DNA of 64,000 nt, from assembly GCA_963422565.1 (NCBI GenBank), contig OY730228.1, positions 1,984,001 to 2,048,000 of the forward strand, read 5' to 3'. The translations under genes and the position numbers were made by a program. The first letter of the stretch is position 1, and each line of letters begins with the position of its first letter. This document shows, piece by piece, positions 25,262-33,571 of the stretch. This stretch comes from G963422565 sp963422565 (lineage in GTDB: Bacteria > Pseudomonadota > Alphaproteobacteria > MPNO01). The notes below the pieces were generated by a model that was given only the letters and a program-made list of their open reading frames with translations, was not told where the DNA came from and did not search any database.

Positions 25262-25924
25262 CTAGCGCATCTCGCCGCATGGCGGGTGCCCCATGCCGCC
25301 GGAGAGCACCCGCACGAAGTCGCCGAGCCCCACCTGACGGTCGCGCCGAAGCCGCTCGGCGGCGAGGATCGCCGCGATGCGGGCGGCGCTGTCCTCGAGC
25401 CTGCGGTTGACCAGAATATAGTCGTACTCGGCCCAATGGCTCATCTCGTCGGGCGCCTTGCGCATCCGCGCGGCGACGATCTCTTCGGGGTCCCGCGCCC
25501 GCCGCCGCAGCCTTCGGTGCAGCTCCTCGGCCGACGGCGGCAGGATGAAGACGCTCACGAGGTCCGATCTCGCGCACTCGGCGAGCTGCTGGGTCCCCTG
25601 CCAGTCGATGTCGAACAGCACGTCGCGGCCGGCGGCGAGGGCCGCCATCACCGGCGCCCGCCGGGTGCCGTAGCTGTGGCCGAACACCTCGGCATGTTCG
25701 AGCAGCGCGCCGTCGGCGCGCAGCCGCGCAAACGCGGCGGCGTCGACGAACTCGTAGTCCCGCCCCTGCACCTCGCCCTGGCGCATCGGCCGCGTCGTAA
25801 CCGACACCGAGAGATGCAGGCCGGGATCGCCGTCGAGAAGAAGACGCGAGATCGAGGTCTTCCCGGCCCCGGAAGGCGAGGACAGGACGAGCATCAGCCC
25901 GCGCCGGCGGATCTCCTTGCCCAT
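25262..25924 (-). CDS. gmk: Guanylate kinase
   Basis: This essential enzyme phosphorylates GMP/dGMP to the diphosphate. It has 220 residues with P-loop SSPSGAGKTS (15-24), the GMP-binding VSVTTRPMRQGEVQGRDY and FEHAEV-like LLEHAEVFGHSYGT, and the lid RLRRRARDPEEIVAARM. The start at 25924 is five bases after the yicC stop, in the widespread yicC-gmk pair. The open frame runs on upstream to 26305, but that part is a shadow of yicC. Confidence 0.96.
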   Translation of the reverse strand: MGKEIRRRGLMLVLSSPSGAGKTSISRLLLDGDPGLHLSVSVTTRPMRQGEVQGRDYEFVDAAAFARLRADGALLEHAEVFGHSYGTRRAPVMAALAAGRDVLFDIDWQGTQQLAECARSDLVSVFILPPSAEELHRRLRRRARDPEEIVAARMRKAPDEMSHWAEYDYILVNRRLEDSAARIAAILAAERLRRDRQVGLGDFVRVLSGGMGHPPCGEMR

Positions 25925-25929
25925 CCCGG

Positions 25930-26916
25930 CTATTCGAGGTTGAGCGCCTGCTCGCGCAGCCGGTCGACCTCCGCCTTGAGGTCGAGCCCGATGCGGGTCA
26001 GCGCGAGATCGGTCGACTTGGCGCATAGCGTGTTGGCTTCGCGGTTGAGTTCCTGGGCCAGGAAACCCAGCTTGCGGCCGATCGCGCCGCCCGCGGCGAG
26101 CAGGGCGCGGGCGGCCTCGGTATGGGCGTCGATGCGCCCGATCTCCTCGCGCACGTCCGACCGGCTCGCAAGATAGGCGATCTCCTGCGCCAGCCGGCCC
26201 TCGGCAAGCGGCGGATCCGCGCCGAGCAGCTCGGCAAGCTGGCGTTGGAGCCGAGCGCGCAGCGCCTCGGGCGCGCCGGCGGCACGCGCGGCGGCGCGCC
26301 GGCACAGCGCCGCAATCTCATCGAGATGGCCGTCGATCAGCCGCGCCATCCGCGCGCCTTCCTCGCGGCGCGATCCGGCCAGCGCATCCAGGGCATCGGC
26401 GAGCGAGGCCTCGATCGCCGCGCGCCGCCGGTCCCGCACCGCCGCATCGTCCTCCCAGGCGGCGGTCTCGATCACCCCGGGCAGGGCCATCAGCGTTTCG
26501 AGCCGGGCCGGGGGCGCCTCGATCCTGTCGCGCAGCGCGTCATGCGCCTCGATCAGCCGGTCGAGGACGGCCCGGTTGACGCGCACCGACGGGCGCCGCT
26601 CCTCGTCCCGGTCGAGCGCGAGACGGAGGCTCAGCGCGCCGCGCGCGAAGCGCGCCTCGGCGAGCGCCCGCGCGCGCGGCTCCAACGCGCCGTAGCCGCC
26701 CGGGATATGGGTACGCAATTCGCGGCCGCGGCCGTTGACCGATCTGGCCTCCCAGGTCCAGCGGAACCCGTCGCAGCCGCCGTCGACCCGCGCGAAGCCG
26801 GTCATGCTGTGCGGCGTCCGGCTCGCCGCGCCGCCCTCGCTCGGCGCTCCATCGGTCGCGGCGTCCGGCCCAGGAAGGCCATCCTCCCGCACCGGCCGAT
26901 CGGATGCCGGGCTCAT
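25930..26916 (-). CDS. yicC: YicC family endoribonuclease
   Basis: This YicC/YloC family protein has a core beginning SMTGFARVDG and a C-terminal DUF1732 part with EEIGRIDAHTEAAR, GRKLGFLAQELNREANTLCAKS and DLALTRIGLDLKAEVDRLREQ, all highly conserved. YicC proteins are endoribonucleases that affect small-RNA stability. At 328 residues it is about 30 longer than usual because of a 37-residue N-terminal extension before the conserved MTGFAR. The next internal ATG (26805) matches the usual family start. The ATG at 26916 overlaps the stop of the small upstream ORF as ATGA. Confidence 0.92.
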   Translation of the reverse strand: MSPASDRPVREDGLPGPDAATDGAPSEGGAASRTPHSMTGFARVDGGCDGFRWTWEARSVNGRGRELRTHIPGGYGALEPRARALAEARFARGALSLRLALDRDEERRPSVRVNRAVLDRLIEAHDALRDRIEAPPARLETLMALPGVIETAAWEDDAAVRDRRRAAIEASLADALDALAGSRREEGARMARLIDGHLDEIAALCRRAAARAAGAPEALRARLQRQLAELLGADPPLAEGRLAQEIAYLASRSDVREEIGRIDAHTEAARALLAAGGAIGRKLGFLAQELNREANTLCAKSTDLALTRIGLDLKAEVDRLREQALNLE

Positions 26917-27146
26917 CCGACCGAAGACGCCCGCGGCAAGGCGAATGTCGGGCAGGCCCGCATGACGACGCTGCCGCCGGCGAGGCCGATGCCGGATGTC
27001 GGCATTCGATCTTCGAGCGTCGCGATTCCGGCCTCGACATCGGCCTTCGTCACTCGGTCCGCATCCCGTGCCGCAAGGTCCGCAACCCGCTGGCGTCCGA
27101 TGCCGGCAGCCCCGAAGTCGCGGGCGACGGCTATGCTATCGGTCAT
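26913..27146 (-). CDS. Small protein (77 aa) translationally coupled to yicC
   Basis: A 77-codon frame begins with an ATG at 27146, has a GGAGA site 6 bases upstream, and ends in a TGA that overlaps the yicC ATG (ATGA at 26916-26913). No family is recognised. The residues RVADLAARDADRVTKADVEAGIATLEDR could form a short helix. Coupling and the ribosome site are the only supports; it may instead be a leader peptide that opens the yicC start. Confidence 0.4.
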   Translation of the reverse strand: MTDSIAVARDFGAAGIGRQRVADLAARDADRVTKADVEAGIATLEDRMPTSGIGLAGGSVVMRACPTFALPRASSVG

Positions 27147-27502
27147 GCGCCGTCTCCGATCCGCTGGGCCAAGACGGCAGCGCACGCCCCGAAACCCTTT
27201 CCGAAATCGCCCTGCCGCCGGATGTGGGCCGCCGGCCCGCCGGAGAGCAGTATAAGGGGCCAGGCGGGCGGGGTCTCGATACGCTGCGCGCCCTTGCGTC
27301 CGCCGAGTCCGGAAGCGCGACGGGACCATGGAGCCGAGCTGGAACCCGGCGCCGGTCCGGGGCCGCTGTCGCCGCCTTCTGCCGACCCGCGCCGGTAGAT
27401 CGCATCATGTCGCGACCGCTCGCAAGTCTTGGGGCGCGCTCATGGATATCGTCGCGCCGCCGCACCCCGGCGGCGACCGCGGCCGCGTTCTCGAAGACCG
27501 GG
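27147..27502. other. Gene-free stretch between mltG and the yicC operon
   Basis: No convincing coding frame is seen in these 356 bases. A 7-bp GC hairpin lies at 27455-27475 just below the mltG stop and may end its transcript, though no T-run follows. On the minus strand a TATACT hexamer (27254-27249) about 100 bases upstream of the small ORF could be a -10 box, but no good -35 is visible. Confidence 0.5.
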
Positions 27503-28516
27503 TCAGGGCGCCGGCGCCGCCGCGACGGGAGGGGCCGGGCGGGGCGTCCCGCGCCGGGCCCGCTCGATGCGCCGCCAGGACGCCACGTTGCGGTTGTGCT
27601 CGGCCAGCGTGCGCGCAAAGGCGTGGCCGCCGCTGCCGTCGGCGACGAAGTAGAGGTCGTAGCTGGCGACCGGGTGGAGCGCCGCGGCGATCGCGGCCCG
27701 GCCGGGGCAGGCGATCGGAGTCGGCGGCAGGCCGCGGCGGTCGTAGCTGTTATAGGGCGAGTCGATCCGAAGGTCGGCGCGGCGCAGCTTCCGGTCGAGC
27801 GCCCCCGCCCCGCCGGTCAGCGCGTAGATCACGGTCGGATCGGACTGCAGCCGCATGCCGCGCCGGAGCCGGTTGTGGAACACCGCCGAGATCCGCGCGT
27901 ACTCGTCGGCCCGCCCCGTCTCGCGCTCGATGATCGAGGCGAGGATCAACGCCTCCCGCGGCGAGACGATCGCGAGGGACGGCCCGCGCGCGCGCCAAGC
28001 CTCGGCGAGCGCTTCCTCGAGCGCCGCCCGCATGCGGGCGACCAGCCGGCCGCGGCTGTCCCCGCGCGAGAAGAAATATGTCTCCGGCAGCAGCCCCCCC
28101 TCCTCGGGGAGGGGCGGCATCGCTCCCGTCAGCCCGTCGGCCGCAGCGATGCGGGCGAATATCTCGCGGACGGTGAGGCCCTCGGGCACGCTCAGCCTCC
28201 GTTCGAGGGTCCGTCCCTCGGCCAGCGCGGTCAGCACGGCCCGCATCGAGACGCCGGCGGCGAAGGCGTATTCGCCGGCCTGCAGCCTTGCGTGCCGGCC
28301 GGCGATGCGCGCCGCCGCGGCGAACAGCCAGCGGTCTGAGATCACCCCCTCGGCGACCAGCAGCGCCGCGATCTCGGCCAACCCGGCGCCGCGCGGGACG
28401 ACCAGGGTCCGGTCCTCGGCGAGCGGCCCGGCCCGGCCGAACTCGGCATGGCCCATATAGAGAAGACCCGAGGCCAGCACCGGCAGCGCCAGGAGCGGCG
28501 CGATCAGCCGTCGCAT
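27503..28516 (-). CDS. mltG: Endolytic murein transglycosylase MltG
   Basis: This inner-membrane lytic transglycosylase cuts nascent glycan strands. Its 337 residues have an N-terminal membrane helix (about 5-22), a LysM-like part (about 38-110) and the YceG catalytic domain. The catalytic glutamate lies in ALILASIIERET, and the other signature stretches are RLRRGMRLQSDPTVIYAL, SPYNSYDRRGLPPTPIACPGRAAIAAALHP and YLYFVA-like DLYFVADGSGGHAF. It ends with a proline/alanine tail. It is 16 bases below fabF. Confidence 0.95.
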   Translation of the reverse strand: MRRLIAPLLALPVLASGLLYMGHAEFGRAGPLAEDRTLVVPRGAGLAEIAALLVAEGVISDRWLFAAAARIAGRHARLQAGEYAFAAGVSMRAVLTALAEGRTLERRLSVPEGLTVREIFARIAAADGLTGAMPPLPEEGGLLPETYFFSRGDSRGRLVARMRAALEEALAEAWRARGPSLAIVSPREALILASIIERETGRADEYARISAVFHNRLRRGMRLQSDPTVIYALTGGAGALDRKLRRADLRIDSPYNSYDRRGLPPTPIACPGRAAIAAALHPVASYDLYFVADGSGGHAFARTLAEHNRNVASWRRIERARRGTPRPAPPVAAAPAP

Positions 28517-28532
28517 GGGTCGGGGCGCGCCG

Positions 28533-29795
28533 TCAGGGAGGGGCGGAGAAGATCAGCGTGGCGTTGGTGCCGCCGAACCCGAACGAGTTCGACATCGCGT
28601 TGCGCACCGGCCGTTCCTTCGCCGTGAGGGGCACGAGGTCGAGATCGCACCCCTCCGACGGGTTCTCCAGATTGAGCGTCGGCGGAACGACGCCGCACGA
28701 CACCGCCATTATGGAAAAGATCGCCTCGACGCTGCCGGCGGCGCCAAGCAGATGGCCGATCGCCGATTTGGTCGACGACATCGACAGCGAATGGGCATGC
28801 GCGCCGAAGACCCGCTTGACGGCACGGAGCTCGATCTCGTCGCCGACCGGCGTCGAGGTGCCGTGGGCGTTGACATAGTCGATGGCGTCCGGGTCGAGCC
28901 TGGCGCGCTTCAACGCTGCCTTCATCGACCGGAATCCGCCGTCGCCGTCCTCCGGCGGGGCGGTGATGTGGAAGGCGTCGCCCGACAGCCCGTACCCCGT
29001 GGCCTCGGCATAGATCTTCGCGCCCCGCCGCCTGGCCTGCTCCATTTCCTCGAGCACGACGATGCCGGCGCCTTCGGCCAGCACGAACCCGTCGCGGTCA
29101 CGGTCCCACGGCCGGGACGCCCGCTCGGGCGCGTCGTTATAGGCGGTCGACAGCGCCCGGGCCGAGGCGAAGCCGGCGACGCCGAGCCGGCACACGGCGG
29201 CTTCGGTGCCGCCCGCGACCATCACGTCGGCATCGTCGAGCATGATCATCCGCGCGGCGTCGCCGATCGCGTGCGCCCCGGTCGAGCAGGCGGTCGCGAC
29301 GGCGTGGTTGGGGCCTTTGAAGCCGTGGCGGATCGAGACATGGCCGGCGGCGAGATTGATGATGCTCCCCGGAACGAAGAACGGGGTCACCCGGCGCGGC
29401 CCCTGCCGATCCATCGTCACTGCGCCGTCGGTCATCATCTGGAGCCCGCCGATGCCCGAGCCGATCAGCACCCCGGTGCGGGCGCGCGCCTCCTCGTCTT
29501 CCGGCCGCCAGCCCGAGTCGGCGATCGCCTCCTCGCTCGCGGCCAGCGCGTAGACGATGAAATCGTCCATCTTGCGCCGTTCCTTGGCGTCGGCCACATG
29601 GTCGGGATCGAACCGGTGGGCGTCCCCCTCGCCCCTGGGGATCACCCCGGCGATCCTGCATCTGAGGTCGGAGGCGTCGAAGGACCGGATGGGGACGATG
29701 CCGGAGGCGCCGTCGATCAGCCGTTTCCAGACATGGTCGACCCCGACCCCGAGCGGGGTGACCAGGCCGAGGCCGGTGACCGCGACCCGTCTCAC
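28533..29795 (-). CDS. fabF: 3-oxoacyl-ACP synthase II
   Basis: This condensing enzyme elongates fatty acyl-ACP with malonyl-ACP. The 420 residues carry the catalytic triad: cysteine in VATACSTGAH (about 169), histidines in VNAHGTSTPVGD and KSAIGHLLGAAG, plus the glycine-rich end NSFGFGGTNATLIF. Translation starts at a GTG. It lies 36 bases below acpP in the usual acpP-fabF-mltG order. Confidence 0.97.
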   Translation of the reverse strand: MRRVAVTGLGLVTPLGVGVDHVWKRLIDGASGIVPIRSFDASDLRCRIAGVIPRGEGDAHRFDPDHVADAKERRKMDDFIVYALAASEEAIADSGWRPEDEEARARTGVLIGSGIGGLQMMTDGAVTMDRQGPRRVTPFFVPGSIINLAAGHVSIRHGFKGPNHAVATACSTGAHAIGDAARMIMLDDADVMVAGGTEAAVCRLGVAGFASARALSTAYNDAPERASRPWDRDRDGFVLAEGAGIVVLEEMEQARRRGAKIYAEATGYGLSGDAFHITAPPEDGDGGFRSMKAALKRARLDPDAIDYVNAHGTSTPVGDEIELRAVKRVFGAHAHSLSMSSTKSAIGHLLGAAGSVEAIFSIMAVSCGVVPPTLNLENPSEGCDLDLVPLTAKERPVRNAMSNSFGFGGTNATLIFSAPP

Positions 29796-29831
29796 CGCGG
29801 CCGCCGCAGAGAAATGTTCACCGCGCGCGGC

Positions 29832-30071
29832 TCACGCGTCGGCATGGTCCTCTAGGAAGGAGATGGCGTCCTTGACGGTCAGGATCTTCTCCGCGTCGTC
29901 GTCCGGGATCTCGCAGCCGAACTCTTCCTCGAATGCCATCACCAGCTCGACCGTATCGAGGCTGTCGGCGCCGAGATCGTCGATGAACTTCGCATTCTCG
30001 GTCACCTTGGCCTCGTCGACCCCGAGATGCTCAACGATGATCTCCTTGACGCGATCCGTGACGTTGCTCAT
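29832..30071 (-). CDS. acpP: Acyl carrier protein
   Basis: This small acidic 79-residue carrier holds growing fatty acids on a 4'-phosphopantetheine arm attached to serine 37 in the invariant GADSLDTVELVMAFEEEF. It is the first gene of a run with fabF and mltG. An AGAGGA site lies just before the ATG. It is the housekeeping form by its length and sequence. Confidence 0.98.
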   Translation of the reverse strand: MSNVTDRVKEIIVEHLGVDEAKVTENAKFIDDLGADSLDTVELVMAFEEEFGCEIPDDDAEKILTVKDAISFLEDHADA

Positions 30072-30228
30072 GTCCTCTTTCCTCGATTGCGTGGCAGGCG
30101 GGGCGCCCCGCGGGCACCGACGGGCCGGCGGGCGATCCGACCCGCAGGGCCGGATTTGGTATCACAATCGCCGGACCATAGCCAGTATCGGGCGGCGCGA
30201 CGGTGACGACGACAGCGCATCGGAAAGG

Positions 30229-31347
30229 CTAGATCGCCCGCGCCCAGGACGCGATCGTCTCCACGACCTCGGCGAGGAGGTCGGGCCGGCCGTCCATGTA
30301 ATGGGTGGCGCCGGCGATCCTGCGATAGGTCTCGCGGCCGCCGGCGGCATCGGACCATAGCCGTATATCGCTCGGGAACACCGCCGAATCGGCCGAGAAC
30401 TCGAGATTGAGCACCGGCACGGAGCTGCGCGCCAGGCAGCGCGGGCCGTCCGCGCGCGACTCGGGCGACCATTGGCTGAGCCAGGAGGTCAGCGTGGTGA
30501 ACCGCCCGACATTGTTGGCGCCGTAATTGATCGCCCGCGGCGCGCCCCAGATGGACTCGGGCGGCCGGTCGTTCGGATCGAGCGCGAGGTCGATCACCCG
30601 CGGATCGGCCATGGTGCGGTAGACCAGGAACGCCTCGTCGCGCGGGCCGTCGGGGAGCGCCCGCAGATGGCGCAGCCGGGCGCGGGCCCATCCGGTGATG
30701 CGGGCTATGCGCGCCTTCTGGGCGGCGCGGACCGCGGCGACGAATTCGGGTGAGAACGGCGGGCCATGGGCGCTGTGGTAGATGTCGAGCTCCGGGTCGG
30801 CCGCCAGCGGGTCGTGCTCGCCGATCGCCGAGGCGTCGATCCAGGTCGCCATGACATGCGCCCGTCCGGGATGGGCGCCGAACAGCGCGATCCCGTCGGC
30901 CGGCGGCAGATCGCCCGGCGCGATCTCGATCGGATCGCCCGCCGGCGTGTCGACGATCGTCGGGTCCTCGGCCTCGGCCTGATAGAGCGCGACCGTCGAG
31001 GCACCGCCGGAATTGCCGAGAAGGACGATCTTCTCGAAACCCTCGGCGCGGAGGAATCCGACTCCCGCCCCGAGGTCCTGGATCACCCGCTCGAACAGCA
31101 GCATCGAGTCGTTGCCGACATAGCGGGTGTTGAGGGCGAGCAGGCTGACCCCGGCGGCCGGCAGATGGGGCATCAGATAATGCCCCATGAAGTTGCTTGT
31201 CGGGTGGACGACGACGGCCGCGATCGTCGAGCGGGGCGCCCGGCCGAGGGCGCCGTAGATACGCGGCCGCTTCATCTGGAGCCCGGACTGGCTCTCCATC
31301 GCGCCGCCGGGCTTGACGTCGATCGTGACGAGCTCGCGCCCGGTCAT
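30229..31347 (-). CDS. Alpha/beta hydrolase-like protein
   Basis: This 372-residue protein has the nucleophile elbow in VLLGNSGGAS (serine about residue 113), an oxyanion-side segment VVHPTSNFMGHYLMPHLPAAG and a late acid/histidine pair (GATHYMDGRPDL). The family is not one I can name; the long middle (about 120-230) is a cap-like insertion. The ATG at 31347 follows the AGGAG site that lies inside the VOC gene's stop, so the two are an operon. The substrate is unknown, though the neighbouring VOC protein and TRAP transporter suggest catabolism of an organic acid or ester. Confidence 0.75.
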   Translation of the reverse strand: MTGRELVTIDVKPGGAMESQSGLQMKRPRIYGALGRAPRSTIAAVVVHPTSNFMGHYLMPHLPAAGVSLLALNTRYVGNDSMLLFERVIQDLGAGVGFLRAEGFEKIVLLGNSGGASTVALYQAEAEDPTIVDTPAGDPIEIAPGDLPPADGIALFGAHPGRAHVMATWIDASAIGEHDPLAADPELDIYHSAHGPPFSPEFVAAVRAAQKARIARITGWARARLRHLRALPDGPRDEAFLVYRTMADPRVIDLALDPNDRPPESIWGAPRAINYGANNVGRFTTLTSWLSQWSPESRADGPRCLARSSVPVLNLEFSADSAVFPSDIRLWSDAAGGRETYRRIAGATHYMDGRPDLLAEVVETIASWARAI

Positions 31348-31360
31348 CGCGCCGATGCTC

Positions 31361-31870
31361 CTAAGCGGCGGCGGGGCCCCGCCGCCGGTTCCACGCCGCC
31401 AGGCGCGCATGCGCCTCGCCGGCCTTCGCGTTCATCTCCGCCTTGCTCGAGAGGCGGCAGGTCAGTTCCAGGCGAATATCGTTGGGGTCGAAAAAATAGA
31501 TCGACTTGACGAAGCCGTGGTCGGTGGGTCCCAGCACATCGACGCCCTCCCGCTCGAGCCGCGCCTTGGCGGCCGCGAGCGCGGCCTCGTCGGCGACTTC
31601 GAGCGCGAGATGGTTGACCCAGCGCGGCGTGTCCGGGTCCCGCGCCGCGCCCTCGCCGTCTCCGAGATCGAAGAAGGCGACATAGGAGCCGTCCCCCATC
31701 TCGAAAAAGATATGCGCGTAAGGGGAGTACTCGCCCGTGCTCGGCACATGGTCGGCGCTCACGACATGGGCGAGCGGCAGCCCGAGAACATCCTCGTAGA
31801 AGCGGCGCGTCTCCTCGGCGTCGCGGCAGCGATAGGCCCAATGGTGCAGGCCCCTGATCGACGGCATCAT
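31361..31870 (-). CDS. VOC family (glyoxalase/dioxygenase fold) protein
   Basis: This 169-residue protein has the vicinal oxygen chelate fold. It begins with RGLHHWAYRCRDAEETRRFYEDVLGLP, a metal-ligand histidine in the first beta-alpha-beta unit, and has a second unit ending in WVNHLALEVADEAALAAAKARLEREG and IYFFDPNDIRLELTC, where the glutamate is a usual metal ligand. Its substrate is not evident; relatives include glyoxalase I, fosfomycin-resistance proteins and extradiol dioxygenases. Two ATGs lie at 31870 and 31867. It is divergent from the TRAP genes and 13 bases upstream of the hydrolase. Confidence 0.88.
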   Translation of the reverse strand: MMPSIRGLHHWAYRCRDAEETRRFYEDVLGLPLAHVVSADHVPSTGEYSPYAHIFFEMGDGSYVAFFDLGDGEGAARDPDTPRWVNHLALEVADEAALAAAKARLEREGVDVLGPTDHGFVKSIYFFDPNDIRLELTCRLSSKAEMNAKAGEAHARLAAWNRRRGPAAA

Positions 31871-32032
31871 CGGCTCGACCTCCCTCTCCCGGCGGGCGGG
31901 CATTATGCCGGCCGCGGCGGCCGTTTCAAAGCGCCCGCCCGCCCCGCCATTGCCTGGCCGCCGATTTCGGTTCACGATCCGCCCGACGGAGACGAAACTG
32001 CCCCGGCGCGGCCGGGCGAGAGGAGGGAAGGG

Positions 32033-33064
32033 ATGAAGCGAGCACTCCGCTTTCTGGCATCGATCGGCGCCGCGAGCGCTTTCCTTGCCGGCGGCGCCGC
32101 CGGCAAGACCTATGATCTCAAGGTCGCGACCTTCGCGCCCAAGCCGTCGACCACCTCGCGCTGGTTCGAGGAGGCGAAGGCCGATATCGAGAAGGCGTCG
32201 AACGGCCGCCTGACGATGGATATCTTCTACGGTTCCTCGATGGGGCCGATGCCCCGCCATTACGAGCTCGCCCGGAAGGGCGTCGCCGACATGGCGTTCT
32301 TCCAGCACGGCGTCACGCCGGGGCGGTTCCCGCTGACCGAGCTGACCCATGCGCCCTATCTGTTCCCGCCCGGAGCCAAGGGCGCGGTCGTCGCCGCCAA
32401 GGCCGCGGCCGATCTGATGGACGCGTATTTCCGAGCCGAGCACAAGGGCACCAAGGCGATGTGGATCGTCTTCAACCGGCCCTCGGGCGTCTACGACTCC
32501 GAGATCCCGATCAAGAGCCTCGCCGATCTCAAGGGCCGGCGCTATCGGGCGCCCACCCCGACGGACGTGGTGATGATGAAGACTCTCGGCGCGCTGCCGA
32601 TCGGCATGCCGGCGACCCATATGGCCGAGTCGCTGCAGAAGGGCACGATCGACGGCGTCGTCACCGACCCCATGGGAATCTTCGCCTTCAAGCTCGGCAC
32701 CCTGGTCAAGCACTATACCGAGATGTTCGTCTCGGTGATCAGCTTCGGGCTGGCGATGAACGCCAAGTCCTATGACCGGCTGCCCGCCGATCTCAAGGCG
32801 CTGGTCGATGCGCTCGGCACCAAGGAGGCGGGGGTCAGAATGGCGACCTATTCCTGGGGCGAGGACCCGCCGCCCTTCACCGAGTACATGAACGGCCTCG
32901 CGCTCGAGACCGTCGCCGTCTCGGCCGAGGCCGACGCGGAGATGCGGGCGATGGCCAGGACGGTGATCGACGGGCGCATCGACGCGCTGGAGAAGAAGGG
33001 GCTGCCGGCGCGCGCCGCCTATGACGCGCTGACCGCCCTGTCGGCGAAATACGGCGCGGAGTAG
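32033..33064 (+). CDS. TRAP transporter substrate-binding protein (DctP family)
   Basis: This 343-residue periplasmic binding protein of a tripartite ATP-independent periplasmic transporter has a signal peptide (about 1-25). The first domain shows NGRLTMDIFYGSSMGPMPRHYELARKGVADMAFF, a DctP-family hallmark, and the conserved arginine that clamps the ligand carboxylate is probably in GRRYRAPTPTD (about residue 170). The pattern suggests organic acids, but the ligand is unknown. An AGGAGG site precedes the ATG. It heads the DctPQM operon, divergent from the VOC gene. Confidence 0.92.
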   Translation: MKRALRFLASIGAASAFLAGGAAGKTYDLKVATFAPKPSTTSRWFEEAKADIEKASNGRLTMDIFYGSSMGPMPRHYELARKGVADMAFFQHGVTPGRFPLTELTHAPYLFPPGAKGAVVAAKAAADLMDAYFRAEHKGTKAMWIVFNRPSGVYDSEIPIKSLADLKGRRYRAPTPTDVVMMKTLGALPIGMPATHMAESLQKGTIDGVVTDPMGIFAFKLGTLVKHYTEMFVSVISFGLAMNAKSYDRLPADLKALVDALGTKEAGVRMATYSWGEDPPPFTEYMNGLALETVAVSAEADAEMRAMARTVIDGRIDALEKKGLPARAAYDALTALSAKYGAE

Positions 33065-33085
33065 CGCCCGCCCGATCCGCGCGCG

Positions 33086-33571
33086 GTGCACAGCGTCGCG
33101 CTGGCGGCGGCGCGGCTTCTCAGCCGCGTCGCCGCCCTGTTCCTGCTCGCGATGATGATGCTCAACGTCGTCGATGTCGGGCTGCGCACCGGGTTCAACG
33201 CACCGATCTTCGGAACCTACGAGATCGTCGAGTTGCTGCTGGCGGCGGTGGCGTTCCTGGCCATACCCGAGGTCTTCCTGCGCGACGGCCATATCACGAT
33301 CGAGCTGATCGACCAGATCCTGCCGCCCGGCGCGATCGTCTGGCTGCGTCTGGTCGGCACGCTGGCGGCGATGATCTTCGTCGCCCTGCTGGCTTGGCAC
33401 ATGCTGGGCTCCGCGCGCGACTTCATCGCCTTCGACGACGTGACCGTCGATCTGCAGATCCCCCTGATCTGGAAGGCGGCGCTCGCGCTCGCCGGGGTTG
33501 CGGTCTCGGTGCTCGCCGTCCTGGCGATCTTCCTTCGCGACCTCCGAAGGGCGCTCGGGCGGGACGCATGA
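33086..33571 (+). CDS. TRAP transporter small permease (DctQ family)
   Basis: This 161-residue inner-membrane protein has four helices, the small subunit of the TRAP carrier. The stretch TGFNAPIFGTYEIVELLLAAVAFLAIPEVFLRDGHI is typical of DctQ. Translation begins at a GTG with no good ribosome site, 21 bases after the binding-protein stop. Its end overlaps the large-permease start by 4 bases (ATGA). Confidence 0.9.
   Translation: MHSVALAAARLLSRVAALFLLAMMMLNVVDVGLRTGFNAPIFGTYEIVELLLAAVAFLAIPEVFLRDGHITIELIDQILPPGAIVWLRLVGTLAAMIFVALLAWHMLGSARDFIAFDDVTVDLQIPLIWKAALALAGVAVSVLAVLAIFLRDLRRALGRDA

Noticed and set aside
25925..26305. Longer start for gmk
   Set aside because: The region before 25924 is antisense or out-of-frame with yicC; the P-loop lies at the usual distance from 25924.
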